This document shows positions 9,254 through 17,458 of a DNA stretch of 64,000 nt, piece by piece. The notes under the pieces are model-generated. The model searched no databases. It was not told the DNA's origin and was given only the letters and a program-made list of their open reading frames with translations. A program made the position numbers and the translations under genes. The DNA is taken from NCBI RefSeq assembly GCF_014646355.1, contig NZ_BMNH01000016.1, positions 62,510-126,509 on the forward strand, given 5' to 3'. This DNA is from Nonomuraea cavernae (GTDB taxonomy: Bacteria; Actinomycetota; Actinomycetes; Streptosporangiales; Streptosporangiaceae). How positions within the stretch are numbered: the first letter of the stretch is position 1; each line of letters opens with the position of its first letter.

Positions 9254-9569
9254 TCACGAAGACGACCGCCCCGGCCACGGCGCTCAGCGTGCCGAGCCAG
9301 GCGAGCAGCGCGTCCAAGCCGCAGTCAAGCGGCCGGCCGCCGTGCAGCGCCTCCTGGACGCGCCGATACCGTACGCCGGTCCGCAGCAGCAGGAAGCCGC
9401 CGCAGAGCGCGCCCAGCGCGAAGCCCACGGCGGCCAACGGGGCCAGGCCGTGCTGGACCGACAGCCCGGTGGCGGCGAGCCCGCCGGTGGACAGCATCAC
9501 GGCGGTGCGCACCCAGGCCAGCCGGGTGCGCTCGCTCTGCAGCCCCGAGTCCCAGATCTCGCCGGACAT
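9243..9569 (-). CDS. DUF202 (YidH-like) membrane protein, copy 2
   Basis: The product is 108 residues with three predicted membrane helices. It has the family start ERTRLAWVRTAVMLSTGG and a central RTGVRYRRVQEAL. It follows the other DUF202 gene by 2 nt on the same strand, so the two are almost certainly cotranscribed and may form a heteromeric membrane protein. The function of this family is unknown. The ATG at 9569 was chosen because the conserved domain begins right after it. Confidence 0.88.
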   Translation of the reverse strand: MSGEIWDSGLQSERTRLAWVRTAVMLSTGGLAATGLSVQHGLAPLAAVGFALGALCGGFLLLRTGVRYRRVQEALHGGRPLDCGLDALLAWLGTLSAVAGAVVFVITV

Positions 9570-9571
9570 CG

Positions 9572-9898
9572 TCAGACCGAGAGCAGGATCAGCACCAGCG
9601 CGATCACCGCGACCAGCGCGACGCCGTAGCCGAACACGGCCGCCAGGGCGGGCGGCGGGAGGGGCGCCTGGGCGCGCAGCGCGCGCTGGATGTTGCGCCA
9701 GCGTGGATAGGCCATGCCGGCGGCCAGCGCGGAGAGCGTGACCAGCACGACGGCCAGGGCGGTGCGCACCCACGGGACGAACACGTCCTCGGGCACCGCC
9801 GCCATGGCCACACCGCCCGCGCTGAGTGCCAGGGCGGTGCTGAGCCAGGTCAGGTAGGTGCGCTCGTTGGCGAGCGTGAAACGGGGATCCGGCTCCAT
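9572..9898 (-). CDS. DUF202 (YidH-like) membrane protein, copy 1
   Basis: The product is 108 residues with the DUF202 signature NERTYLTWLSTALALSAGG, three membrane segments and the conserved YPRWRNIQRALR loop. It is the first gene of the pair and has the -10-like TAGCGT 7 nt before its ATG, so it is probably leaderless. Function unknown. The two copies are clearly related but diverged, so the duplication is not recent. Confidence 0.88.
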   Translation of the reverse strand: MEPDPRFTLANERTYLTWLSTALALSAGGVAMAAVPEDVFVPWVRTALAVVLVTLSALAAGMAYPRWRNIQRALRAQAPLPPPALAAVFGYGVALVAVIALVLILLSV

Positions 9899-9905
9899 GG
9901 TCTCA

Positions 9906-9911
9906 ACGCTA
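9906..9911 (-). promoter_or_regulatory. Leaderless-type -10 box for DUF202 pair
   Basis: TAGCGT on the minus strand ends 7 nt before the ATG at 9898, with no ribosome-binding site between them. Confidence 0.45.
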
Positions 9912-9944
9912 GTTCGTCCCCATTCCCCCTAGAGAAGCCGGGGT

Positions 9945-10331
9945 TCAGCTGCAGGCTTGGGCGACTTTCTCCAGGTAGGCGGCCGTGTCGGTGCCGACCT
10001 TCTGGATCGCGTCGACGGCGTCGTTGACGTCGTTGACGTTGATGCCGGCCAGCGTGCTCGCCAGGTTGTCGCTGGCCTCCTTGAGCGTGGTGTTGGCGGC
10101 CTGGTCGGCGACGCCGTTGAGCTTGCCCGCGGCGTCGTCGAGGGCCTTCTCCATGGCCTGCGGATCGTCCTTGAGCTTGGTGATCTCGGCGCCGAGATCA
10201 GCGACGATCTTGGGGGCCTCCAGGCAGGCCTGGGTCTTGTCGATCGTGGAGTTGACCTCAGCGCATCCGGCGGCGAGCACGAACGCGGCGAAGGCGGCGA
10301 GGGGCACGAGGCGGGTCTTGAGGGGGCGCAT
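9945..10331 (-). CDS. Small lipoprotein, unknown function
   Basis: This 128-residue protein has a basic N-terminus (MRPLKTR), a hydrophobic signal and the lipobox LAAGC, so it should be lipid-anchored outside the membrane. The mature part is predicted helical, Asp/Ala-rich, with heptad-like spacing, and contains only two further Cys (TQACLE and the C-terminal AQACS), which could form one disulfide. TAGGGT lies 6 nt before the ATG. It is separated by 38 nt from the Liv-type operon's last gene on the same strand. I do not recognise a family. Confidence 0.85.
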   Translation of the reverse strand: MRPLKTRLVPLAAFAAFVLAAGCAEVNSTIDKTQACLEAPKIVADLGAEITKLKDDPQAMEKALDDAAGKLNGVADQAANTTLKEASDNLASTLAGINVNDVNDAVDAIQKVGTDTAAYLEKVAQACS

Positions 10332-10337
10332 ACCGCG

Positions 10338-10343
10338 ACCCTA
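10338..10343 (-). promoter_or_regulatory. Leaderless-type -10 box for lipoprotein gene
   Basis: TAGGGT on the minus strand ends 6 nt before the ATG at 10331. It gives the lipoprotein its own promoter, independent of the upstream transporter operon. Confidence 0.5.
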
Positions 10344-10369
10344 CCCAACCGCCCGTGCCCCGCACGTGG

Positions 10370-11656
10370 CTAGAGCTTGGCGAAACAGGGGCCGTCGAAC
10401 GTGTAGTCCTTGGCGGTCGGCCCGACGAAGAAGTCCTTGGCCATGGAGACGCCGGTGGGCACCTGGTCATCGACCTTGTTGATCAGCGTCTGCCGGAAGG
10501 TGGCCGTGTTGGGGTCGTCGGCGAAGTTGCCGGCCTCGGGCGGCAGCATCCCCTCGTAGTCGACGGTCTTGAGCGACTTGACGGCCGCGAGCAGGCCCTT
10601 GCGGCTGACATCGCCGCTCGCGACCATCGCGTCCAGCGCCGCCTTCAGCGGGTAGGCCCAGGCCCAGCCCGAGGTGTAGCCGTCGTTGGGGGTGACGCCG
10701 GGCAGCGAGTCGCGCATGGCCTGGTGGCCCGGGGTGTCGGCGGCCCACGACTTGCCGGGGGCCGACTGCTCGTACAGGGCCTTCAGCGCGGGGGCGGCGG
10801 GTGACTTGAGCAGGGCGGGGTTCCAGGTCGGGCCGGTGCCGATGAAGCGGCCCTTGTATCCGGCGGCGGCGGCCTGGCCGACGATGGTGGCCGCGTCGGC
10901 GGGGCCGGTGGTCAGGATGACCAGGTCGGGCTTGTTCTTGGTGATCTCGGTGATCGCGCGGCCCTGCTCGGTGGCGCCCGAGGGCGTCTCCACGGCGGTG
11001 AAGTCGAGGCCGTTCTTCTCCGCCGCGATCTTCGCGCCGGCCGCCGCGTCGGCTCCGTAGTCACCGGCCAGGTGCACGGCCATCACGCTCTTCGGCTTGT
11101 ACGTCTCCATCGCGTAGTCCACCGAGTTCATGGCCTCGACGCAGTAGTTGGCGCCGGTCTCGATGATCACGTCCTCGAACTCCCAGGCCGAGGTCCAGGA
11201 GGCGGGGGCCGAGACGACGCTGTTGGCCTTCAGGTCGCCGATGATGGCGGCGGTCGTGGGTGAGCCGAGGGTCTGGGCGAGGCCGAGCACCTGGTCCTTC
11301 ATCTCGTTGTAGACCTGGCGGTGCACCTCGGGGTTGTACTTGTTGTCGCGGACGAACTTGGTGACGTCCACCTCGTACTTGCCGCCGATGCCGCCCGCCT
11401 TGTTGACCCGGGCCCAGAACGCCTTCTGCGCCTCGGTGATCGGCACGGCCAGCGCCGCGAACGGCCCGGCGGTCAGGTCGGAGATGCTGCCGAGATAGAT
11501 GCACCCTTTTTTGCTGTCGACCGCGGAGGGACAGGGTTCACTGGTGACCCCTGTCGTCTGGGCGCCCTTGCTGCCCTCGTCGTCCCCCCGGATGACGCCG
11601 CATGCGGACAGAAGGGTCACTACAGCGGCGGTTATCACCACATAGCGACTCTTCAT
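10370..11656 (-). CDS. Liv-type ABC transporter substrate-binding lipoprotein
   Basis: This 428-residue type I periplasmic-binding protein has a lipobox (LLSACG) and the family's LGSISDLTAGPFAALAVPI start, which resembles the ligand-contact opening of branched-chain amino-acid receptors. It is the last gene of the transporter operon, 13 nt after the permease LivM. Proteins of this type in acyl-CoA-ligase-linked operons probably bind hydrophobic or aromatic carboxylates rather than leucine; that is inference from the neighbouring ligase. The extra Cys pairs (CPSAVDSKKGC and ANYC) may form disulfides. Confidence 0.92.
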   Translation of the reverse strand: MKSRYVVITAAVVTLLSACGVIRGDDEGSKGAQTTGVTSEPCPSAVDSKKGCIYLGSISDLTAGPFAALAVPITEAQKAFWARVNKAGGIGGKYEVDVTKFVRDNKYNPEVHRQVYNEMKDQVLGLAQTLGSPTTAAIIGDLKANSVVSAPASWTSAWEFEDVIIETGANYCVEAMNSVDYAMETYKPKSVMAVHLAGDYGADAAAGAKIAAEKNGLDFTAVETPSGATEQGRAITEITKNKPDLVILTTGPADAATIVGQAAAAGYKGRFIGTGPTWNPALLKSPAAPALKALYEQSAPGKSWAADTPGHQAMRDSLPGVTPNDGYTSGWAWAYPLKAALDAMVASGDVSRKGLLAAVKSLKTVDYEGMLPPEAGNFADDPNTATFRQTLINKVDDQVPTGVSMAKDFFVGPTAKDYTFDGPCFAKL

Positions 11657-11669
11657 GAGAAATCCCTCT

Positions 11670-12812
11670 CTAGTAGGAGAACGGCCACGACTTCCAGTAG
11701 TTGCGCGCGCGAATCCAGAGACCGAACAGCCCGCGCGGCTCGAAGACGAGGAACAACACGATCAGCAGGCCGTACAGCACGGTCTCGACCTGGAACACGT
11801 TGGGCGTCTGGGTGGTGTCGCCGCTGATGACCGGCACCAGCGCGGGCAGCGCCCTGGTCACCGGCTGCAGCAGCGAGATGAACAGCGCGCCCGCGATCGC
11901 CCCCGAGACGGTGGCCACCCCGCCGATCAGCACCATCGCGATGAACTGCACCGACAGCAGCAGATTGAACGAGCCCGGCTCGACGTACCCGGAGACGCAG
12001 TAGAGCAGGCCGCCCGCGCAGCCCGCGTAGAACGACGAGATGCCGAACGCCAGCACCTTGTAGCGGGTCAGCGGCACCCCGATGACCTCGGCGGCGATGT
12101 CGCGGTCGCGGATCGCGGCGAAGGCCCGGCCCACGCGCGAACGGGCCAGGTTGCGGGCCGCGACGGCGAAGACGACGAGCAGCGACAGCATCAGCAGGTA
12201 GAGGACCTGCTCCTTGGTGCCGAGCGGACCGTCCTGGTCGAGCCGGTAGCCGAACAGCTGCGGGATCGCCGCCTCCCGGCCGACGCCCGGCCCGCCGGTG
12301 AGCTCCTTCCACTCCTTGAAGACGTGCTCGCCGAGGAAGACCAGGCCGAGCGTGACGATGGCCAGGTAGAGGCCGCGCAGCCGGGTGGCGAGCGGCGCGA
12401 CCAGCACCCCGGCCACGGCGGCGACGAGCCCGGCCGCGGGCAGCCAGATCCAGATCTCGGCCAGGCCGTACCCGAGGGTCTCGCCGCCGGGCGGCCCGGA
12501 CAGCGCGGCGGCGGTGTAGGCGCCGATCGCCACGAAGAACGCGTGCCCGAGCGACACCTGCCCCGCGTAGCCGGTGACGATGTTCAGCCCGATGGCCCCG
12601 ATGGCCAGCACGTACGCGACGGCCAGCACCTCCAGCGACCGGTCGGCCAGCAGCACGGAGACGGCGAACGCCGCCGCGACCAGCACCCCGGTCCAGATCC
12701 GCTTGCCGCGGGTGTCGAGCAACGCCATGTCCTGGGCGTAGGAGGTGTAGAGCAGCGGCCGGCCGCGCACCCGCCTGGACCGGCCGCCCGACACGCCGGG
12801 AGGAGCCGTCAT
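11670..12812 (-). CDS. Liv-type ABC permease (LivM-like)
   Basis: The product is a 380-residue multi-span permease. It has the LivM signature region IGLNIVTGYAGQVSLGHAFF and the cytoplasmic coupling loop RSRVGRAFAAIRDRDIAAEVIGV, which contacts the ATPase. The N-terminal 45 residues are a hydrophilic, positively charged extension that is longer than usual. It overlaps the LivH-like gene by 4 nt (ATGA). It should pair with LivH to form the membrane channel. Confidence 0.94.
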   Translation of the reverse strand: MTAPPGVSGGRSRRVRGRPLLYTSYAQDMALLDTRGKRIWTGVLVAAAFAVSVLLADRSLEVLAVAYVLAIGAIGLNIVTGYAGQVSLGHAFFVAIGAYTAAALSGPPGGETLGYGLAEIWIWLPAAGLVAAVAGVLVAPLATRLRGLYLAIVTLGLVFLGEHVFKEWKELTGGPGVGREAAIPQLFGYRLDQDGPLGTKEQVLYLLMLSLLVVFAVAARNLARSRVGRAFAAIRDRDIAAEVIGVPLTRYKVLAFGISSFYAGCAGGLLYCVSGYVEPGSFNLLLSVQFIAMVLIGGVATVSGAIAGALFISLLQPVTRALPALVPVISGDTTQTPNVFQVETVLYGLLIVLFLVFEPRGLFGLWIRARNYWKSWPFSY

Positions 12813-13696
12813 ACCCGCTCCACCTCCCTGGTGCCGAACAGCCCGTACGGCCTGACCAGCAGCACGACCAGCATCACCACGTACGGCGTGACCACCGCGA
12901 AGTTCTGACCCAGCCAGGGCGCGAACTCACCCTGGTAGGACTGGAACAGCGACTCGACCACCCCGATGGCCAGCCCGCCGACGACGGCGCCGCCCAGCGA
13001 GTCGAGCCCGCCGACGATGATCGCGGGCAGTGCCTTGAGCGCGATCACCCAGGTCAGCTGCTCGATGCCCTGCCCGGTGCCGACGAACATGCCGGCGATC
13101 GCGGCCAGGAACCCGGCCAGCCCCCACGACAGCGCGAACACCATGCCCACCGACACGCCCTGCGCGAGCGCCGTCTCCTGGTCGAACGCCGCCGCCCGCA
13201 TCGCCAGGCCGTACCTGGTGTAACGGAAGAACGCGAACAGCAGCGTCACCAGCACGGCCGTCACCAGGAGCATCGCCAGCCAGCGTTGCTGCACCACCAG
13301 CGGCCCGAGCGACACCTGCGCGAACCCCCACGGATCGCCGACCTGGCGCACGTCCCGCCCGATGAAGCCGTTGACCACCACCCGGACGACCACGTCGATG
13401 CCGAGCGTGATGATGGACACGACGAACACCGGCCGCCCCACCATGGGCCTGATCGCGATCCGCTCGATCGCCAGCGCCACCCCGGCGATGAGCAGCGCGG
13501 CCAGCAGCACGGCGGCGTAGAAGCCGGTCACCTCGGCCAGGTAGCTGACCGCGACCGCCCCGGCCAGCATCAGCGCCGGCTGCGCGAAGCTGATCACCCG
13601 GGTCGCCTTGTAGATGATCACGAAGCCGAGCGCGAGCAGCGCGTACACCGAGCCGTTGCCCAGCCCGCGGATCAGCGACTCCAGGAGGCCCGTCAC
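12809..13696 (-). CDS. Liv-type ABC permease (LivH-like)
   Basis: The product is a 295-residue permease beginning GLLESLIRGLGNGSVYALLA, typical of LivH. The EAA-like loop is RYTRYGLAMRAAAFDQETALAQGV. The GTG at 13696 overlaps the stop of the acyl-CoA ligase gene (GTGA), so the two are translationally coupled; the frame is open for another 84 codons upstream but that part lies inside the ligase gene in another frame. No other start fits the family length. Confidence 0.93.
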   Translation of the reverse strand: MTGLLESLIRGLGNGSVYALLALGFVIIYKATRVISFAQPALMLAGAVAVSYLAEVTGFYAAVLLAALLIAGVALAIERIAIRPMVGRPVFVVSIITLGIDVVVRVVVNGFIGRDVRQVGDPWGFAQVSLGPLVVQQRWLAMLLVTAVLVTLLFAFFRYTRYGLAMRAAAFDQETALAQGVSVGMVFALSWGLAGFLAAIAGMFVGTGQGIEQLTWVIALKALPAIIVGGLDSLGGAVVGGLAIGVVESLFQSYQGEFAPWLGQNFAVVTPYVVMLVVLLVRPYGLFGTREVERV

Positions 13697-15519
13697 CGGG
13701 TGTACATCCCTTCGACCAGGTCCTCGAACAGCTTGGCGATGGCCGCCCGCTTGACCTTCTGGGTGGCGGTCAGCTCGCCGTCCTCGTGGTCGAGCTCCTT
13801 GGGCAGGAACGCGAACCGCTTGACCTGCTCGACCCGGGCGAACCGCTCGTTCACCTCGTCGACGATCCCGCGCACCAGCTCGCGCGTCTCGGGCTTCTCC
13901 GACAGGTCGCGATAGGTGGTGTAGGTGATGCCGCGCCGCCGCGCCCACTCCCCCACCGTGTCGGGCTCGATGCCGATCAGCGCGACGAGGTAGGGCCGCT
14001 GGTCGCCGACGACGACGGCCTCCTTCAGGTACGGCGACGCCTTGAGCGCGTTCTCGATCTGGCTGGGCGCGACGTTCTTGCCGCCGGCCGTGATCAGGAT
14101 GTCCTTCATCCGGTCGGTGATCCGGACGTGGCCGCCGTCGACGAACTCGCCCACGTCGCCGGTGTGCAGCCAGCCGTCGGGCTCCAGGACGTCGGCCGTG
14201 GCCCGGGGGTTGCCCCAGTAGCCGGCGAAGGTGCCGGGATGTCTGGTCAGGATCTCGCCGGTGAGCTCGTCGATGCGCAGCTCGACCCCGGGGTGCGGCT
14301 CTCCGACCGTGCCCAGCCGTACCCTGCCGGGGCGGTTGGCGGTGGCGACGGCGGTGTTCTCGCTCATGCCGTACACCTCGTGCATGGGGACGCCGATCCC
14401 CATGTAGAACTTGAGCACGTCGGGCGCGATGGGCGCGGCGCCCGAGGCGGCGTAGCGGACGCGGCGCATGCCGAGCCGCTCGCGCAGCGCGCGGTAGCAG
14501 AACACCCAGCCCAGCCCGTACATGAGCCGGGTGCGCGTGGTGTGCCGGCCGCCGGTGCGCACCAGCGTGTCACCGATCCGGTCGGCCACCCGCAGCCAGA
14601 ACCGGGTCGTCGCGCGCTTGACCGGGGTCGCGGCGGCGCGCCTGATGTCGACCTGGGCGAGCACCTTCTCCCAGATGCGCGGCACGCCGAACAGGATCGT
14701 CGGCTGCACCTCGCGCAGGTTGGCCTGGACGGTGTCGATCGACTCGGCGAAGTTCACCTGCACGCCGGACGCGGCGTTGAACCAGACGGTGAACGCCCGT
14801 TCGGCCACGTGGCAGAGCGGCAGGTAGGAGACCGCCAGGTCGCGGTCCGAGGGCGGCGGCGAGGTGAACCCGCCGCCGGTGACGAGGGTCTTCACGGCGA
14901 ACTCGACGTTGCGCACGGTGAGCATCACGCCCTTGGGCGGCCCGGTGGTGCCGGAGGTGTAGATCAGCGTCATCACGTCGCCGGGCGTGGCCGCGTCCAT
15001 CCGGGCGGCGACCGCGCCGGGATGCCGCGAGCGGTGCCCGGCGCCGAGCTCCAGCAGCTCGGGCCAGGACATCAGCCGGGGGTCGGTGTAGCGCCCCCGG
15101 ATGCCGCGTGGCTCCAGGTAGACGATGTGCCGCAGTTCGGGGCACTCGTCGAGCACGGCCAGCGCCTTGTCGACCTGCTCCTGGTCCTCGGCCACGAGGA
15201 TCTTCGCGCCCGAGTCCGCCAGCAGGTAGGCGACCTCGGCGGGCGGGTTGGTCGGATACAGGCCGACCGTGATGCCCCTGACCGCGACCGTGCCGAGGTC
15301 GGCGTAGAGCCACTCGGGCCGGTTCTCGGAGTGCACCGCCACCCGGTCGCCCGGCTCGACGCCGAGCGCGAGCAGGGCGTGCGCGACCAGCTCGACCTGC
15401 TCCCAGTAGCCGGCCCAGCCGATCTCCTGCCAGATGCCCAGGTCCTTGCGCCGCATCGCGACGGCGGTGGGGGCGGAAAGGGCGCGTTCGCGCACTCTGG
15501 TGACGATGGTGACCGTCAT
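13693..15519 (-). CDS. AMP-forming long-chain acyl-CoA synthetase within transporter operon
   Basis: This 608-residue ANL-superfamily enzyme activates a carboxylate to acyl-AMP and then the CoA thioester. The P-loop motif LIYTSGTTGPPKGVML, A5-like MHEVYGMSENTAV, A7 motif GWLHTGDVGEF and core A8 region DRMKDILITAGGKNVAPSQIEN are all present, so it should be active. It is sandwiched between the ATPase gene (ATGA overlap at 15516-15519) and LivH (GTGA overlap). That placement implies activation coupled to uptake (vectorial acylation) of a fatty or aromatic acid. The substrate cannot be read from the sequence. Confidence 0.94.
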   Translation of the reverse strand: MTVTIVTRVRERALSAPTAVAMRRKDLGIWQEIGWAGYWEQVELVAHALLALGVEPGDRVAVHSENRPEWLYADLGTVAVRGITVGLYPTNPPAEVAYLLADSGAKILVAEDQEQVDKALAVLDECPELRHIVYLEPRGIRGRYTDPRLMSWPELLELGAGHRSRHPGAVAARMDAATPGDVMTLIYTSGTTGPPKGVMLTVRNVEFAVKTLVTGGGFTSPPPSDRDLAVSYLPLCHVAERAFTVWFNAASGVQVNFAESIDTVQANLREVQPTILFGVPRIWEKVLAQVDIRRAAATPVKRATTRFWLRVADRIGDTLVRTGGRHTTRTRLMYGLGWVFCYRALRERLGMRRVRYAASGAAPIAPDVLKFYMGIGVPMHEVYGMSENTAVATANRPGRVRLGTVGEPHPGVELRIDELTGEILTRHPGTFAGYWGNPRATADVLEPDGWLHTGDVGEFVDGGHVRITDRMKDILITAGGKNVAPSQIENALKASPYLKEAVVVGDQRPYLVALIGIEPDTVGEWARRRGITYTTYRDLSEKPETRELVRGIVDEVNERFARVEQVKRFAFLPKELDHEDGELTATQKVKRAAIAKLFEDLVEGMYTR

Positions 15520-16292
15520 GCCGTGCCTCCCAGGTACGCCTCGATGACCTCGGGGTCGTGCTGCACCCGCTCCGGAGTGCCGAGCGCGACGGGCCGGCCG
15601 AAGTCGAGCACCAGCACCCGGTCCGCCAGGTCCATGACCAGCCCCATGTCGTGGTCGACGAGCACGATCGGGATGCCCAGCTCGTCGCGGATGTCCAGGA
15701 CGAACCTGGCCATGTCCTCGGTCTCCTCCAGGTTCATCCCGGCGACCGGCTCGTCGAGCAGCAGCAGCCGGGGCTCCATGGCCAGCGCCCGGCCCAGCTC
15801 CACCCGCTTCTGGACTCCGTACGGCAGCAGCCGTACGGGGTGGCGGCGCCAGGCCTCCAGCTCCAGGAAGTCGATGATGTCCTCGACCCGGGCGCGGGCG
15901 GCCAGCTCCTCGCGCCTGGCCCGGCCGAGCCACAGCACGGCGGCGGCCGCGCCGTAGCGGAAGTGGTGGTGGCGGCCGAGCATCAGGTTGTCCAGGACGG
16001 TCAGGTTGTGGAAGAGCTCGACGTTCTGGAACGTCCTGGCCAGGCCCATCGCGGCGATCTCGTGCGGCCGCCGGGACAGCAGGTCCTCGCCGAGGAAGGC
16101 GACCCGGCCGCTGTCCGGCCGGTAGACGCCGGACAGCACGTTGAAGATCGAGGTCTTGCCCGCGCCGTTGGGGCCGATGATCGCGAACAGCTCGGCGGGG
16201 CCCACGTCGAAGGTGACGCCGTCGATGGCCCTCACCCCGGCGAAGCTGAGGCGCACGTCCTCGAAGGTCAGCACGGGGGTCACGACAGCCAT
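15516..16292 (-). CDS. Liv-type ABC transporter ATPase (LivG-like)
   Basis: The product has 258 residues, with Walker A IGPNGAGKTS, Walker B LLLLDEPVAGMN and the LivG-specific long insert around RTFQNVELFHNLTVLDN. The usual LSGGQ signature is replaced by LLPYGVQKRVELGRAL, which is common in LivG proteins. It overlaps both neighbours, LivF by 13 nt upstream and the ligase by 4 nt downstream. Confidence 0.94.
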   Translation of the reverse strand: MAVVTPVLTFEDVRLSFAGVRAIDGVTFDVGPAELFAIIGPNGAGKTSIFNVLSGVYRPDSGRVAFLGEDLLSRRPHEIAAMGLARTFQNVELFHNLTVLDNLMLGRHHHFRYGAAAAVLWLGRARREELAARARVEDIIDFLELEAWRRHPVRLLPYGVQKRVELGRALAMEPRLLLLDEPVAGMNLEETEDMARFVLDIRDELGIPIVLVDHDMGLVMDLADRVLVLDFGRPVALGTPERVQHDPEVIEAYLGGTA

Positions 16293-17041
16293 CGCTTCCT
16301 CCGCTTGTAGTGCTTGACCTCGCGGAAGGATCTGACGGCTCCGAGGTAGAACTCCTTGATGTCCTCGTCGGCCAGCAGCTCGGCGGCCGGTTTGTCCATG
16401 ACGATCTTGCCGGTCTCCATGACGTAGCCGTGGCCGGCGATCGACAGTGCCATCGTCGCGTTCTGCTCGACGAGCAGGACCGTGGTGCCCTGCCGGTTGA
16501 TCTCCACGATGAGGTCGCGGATCTGCGCCACCAGCGCGGGGGCGAGGCCCAGGCTGGGCTCGTCGAGCAGCAGGTAGCGGGGGCCGGCCATGAGCGCGCG
16601 GCCGACGGCCAGCATCTGCTGCTCGCCGCCCGACAGGTAGCCGGACACGCTCCTGCGGCGTTCGCGCAGCAGCGGGAACAGGTCGTAGACCCGCTCCAGG
16701 TGCGAAGTGCCCGCCGTGTGGCCGCCGACCCTGAGGTTCTCCTCGACGGTCAGCTCGGCCAGGATGCGCCGGCCCTCCATGACCTGGCTGATGCCTCGCC
16801 GTACGATCTGGGCGGGTTTAAGCTGGTGGATGGGCTCGCCTTCGAGCGTGACGGAGCCCTTGGTGATGTCGCCGTCGTGCACGTCGAGCAGGCCCGACAA
16901 CGCGCGCAGCAGGGTCGTCTTGCCGGCCCCGTTCGCGCCCAGCAGCGCGACGATCGAGCCCGGAGGGACTTTGAGGCTCACGCCGCGCAGCACGAGCATC
17001 ACGTCGTCATAGACAACCTCGAGATTGCGAACCTCAAGCAA
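16280..17041 (-). CDS. Liv-type ABC transporter ATPase (LivF-like)
   Basis: This 253-residue ATPase is the first gene of the operon. Walker A is LLGANGAGKTT, the signature YLSGGEQQMLAVGRAL and Walker B LLLDEPSLGLAP. The C-terminus extends past the ATPase core with a basic tail (KHYKRRKRWLS). The start is TTG at 17041, supported by GAGGAG 7 nt upstream. The operon order is LivF, LivG, acyl-CoA ligase, LivH, LivM, binding protein, all overlapping or within 13 nt. Confidence 0.94.
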   Translation of the reverse strand: MLEVRNLEVVYDDVMLVLRGVSLKVPPGSIVALLGANGAGKTTLLRALSGLLDVHDGDITKGSVTLEGEPIHQLKPAQIVRRGISQVMEGRRILAELTVEENLRVGGHTAGTSHLERVYDLFPLLRERRRSVSGYLSGGEQQMLAVGRALMAGPRYLLLDEPSLGLAPALVAQIRDLIVEINRQGTTVLLVEQNATMALSIAGHGYVMETGKIVMDKPAAELLADEDIKEFYLGAVRSFREVKHYKRRKRWLS

Positions 17042-17150
17042 GCCGGCTCCTCGGGATTGTGTCCTACGTCACTCCCCGATGGTCACAATGTCCACCGTTG
17101 GAACGTGGTGGAGCAAGAGGTCCGGCCAAATTGGAACACGATTCTGGTTC

Positions 17151-17156
17151 TAGGAT
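17151..17156 (+). promoter_or_regulatory. Leaderless-type -10 box for UBP zinc-finger gene
   Basis: TAGGAT lies 7 nt before the ATG at 17164, and TTGGAA at 17131-17136 is a possible but closely spaced -35 (14 nt). This region is also the divergent upstream of the Liv-type operon. Confidence 0.4.
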
Positions 17157-17163
17157 TCGAGCC

Positions 17164-17421
17164 ATGACTATCTGTGAGCATCTCGCCCAAGCCGACGACC
17201 CGCCGGCGCGGACGCCGGAAGGCTGCGAGGAGTGCCTGGCCACCGGAAGCGGCTGGGTCCATCTGCGTCGCTGCCTGGCGTGCGGTCATGTCGGGTGCTG
17301 CGACTCGTCACCCAACAAGCACGCCACGCGGCACTTCCAGGGCGTGGGCCATCCGGTGATCGAGTCCTTCGAGCCCGGCGAGAACTGGCGGTGGTGCTTC
17401 GTCCACGCCCAGATGGCCTGA
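17164..17421 (+). CDS. UBP-type zinc-finger domain protein
   Basis: This 85-residue protein is essentially one ZnF-UBP fold. It shows CEECLATGSGWVHLRRCLACGHVGCCDSSPNKHA followed by HFQGVGHPVIESFEPGENWRWCFVHAQ (quoted in two parts of one domain). In eukaryotes the domain binds ubiquitin C-termini; the bacterial versions are common in actinobacteria without a known role. The ATG at 17164 was chosen because the domain begins at once and a -10 box precedes it. It stands alone, divergent from the transporter operon. Confidence 0.88.
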   Translation: MTICEHLAQADDPPARTPEGCEECLATGSGWVHLRRCLACGHVGCCDSSPNKHATRHFQGVGHPVIESFEPGENWRWCFVHAQMA

Positions 17422-17458
17422 CGCCTCAGGTCACCTGCCCCAGGTCAGCCGCCCCGGC

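Noticed and set aside
13786..15957. 723-codon plus-strand reading frame over the acyl-CoA ligase
   Set aside because: It is the antisense of a complete ANL enzyme, with repetitive Gly/Arg/Val sequence and no family.
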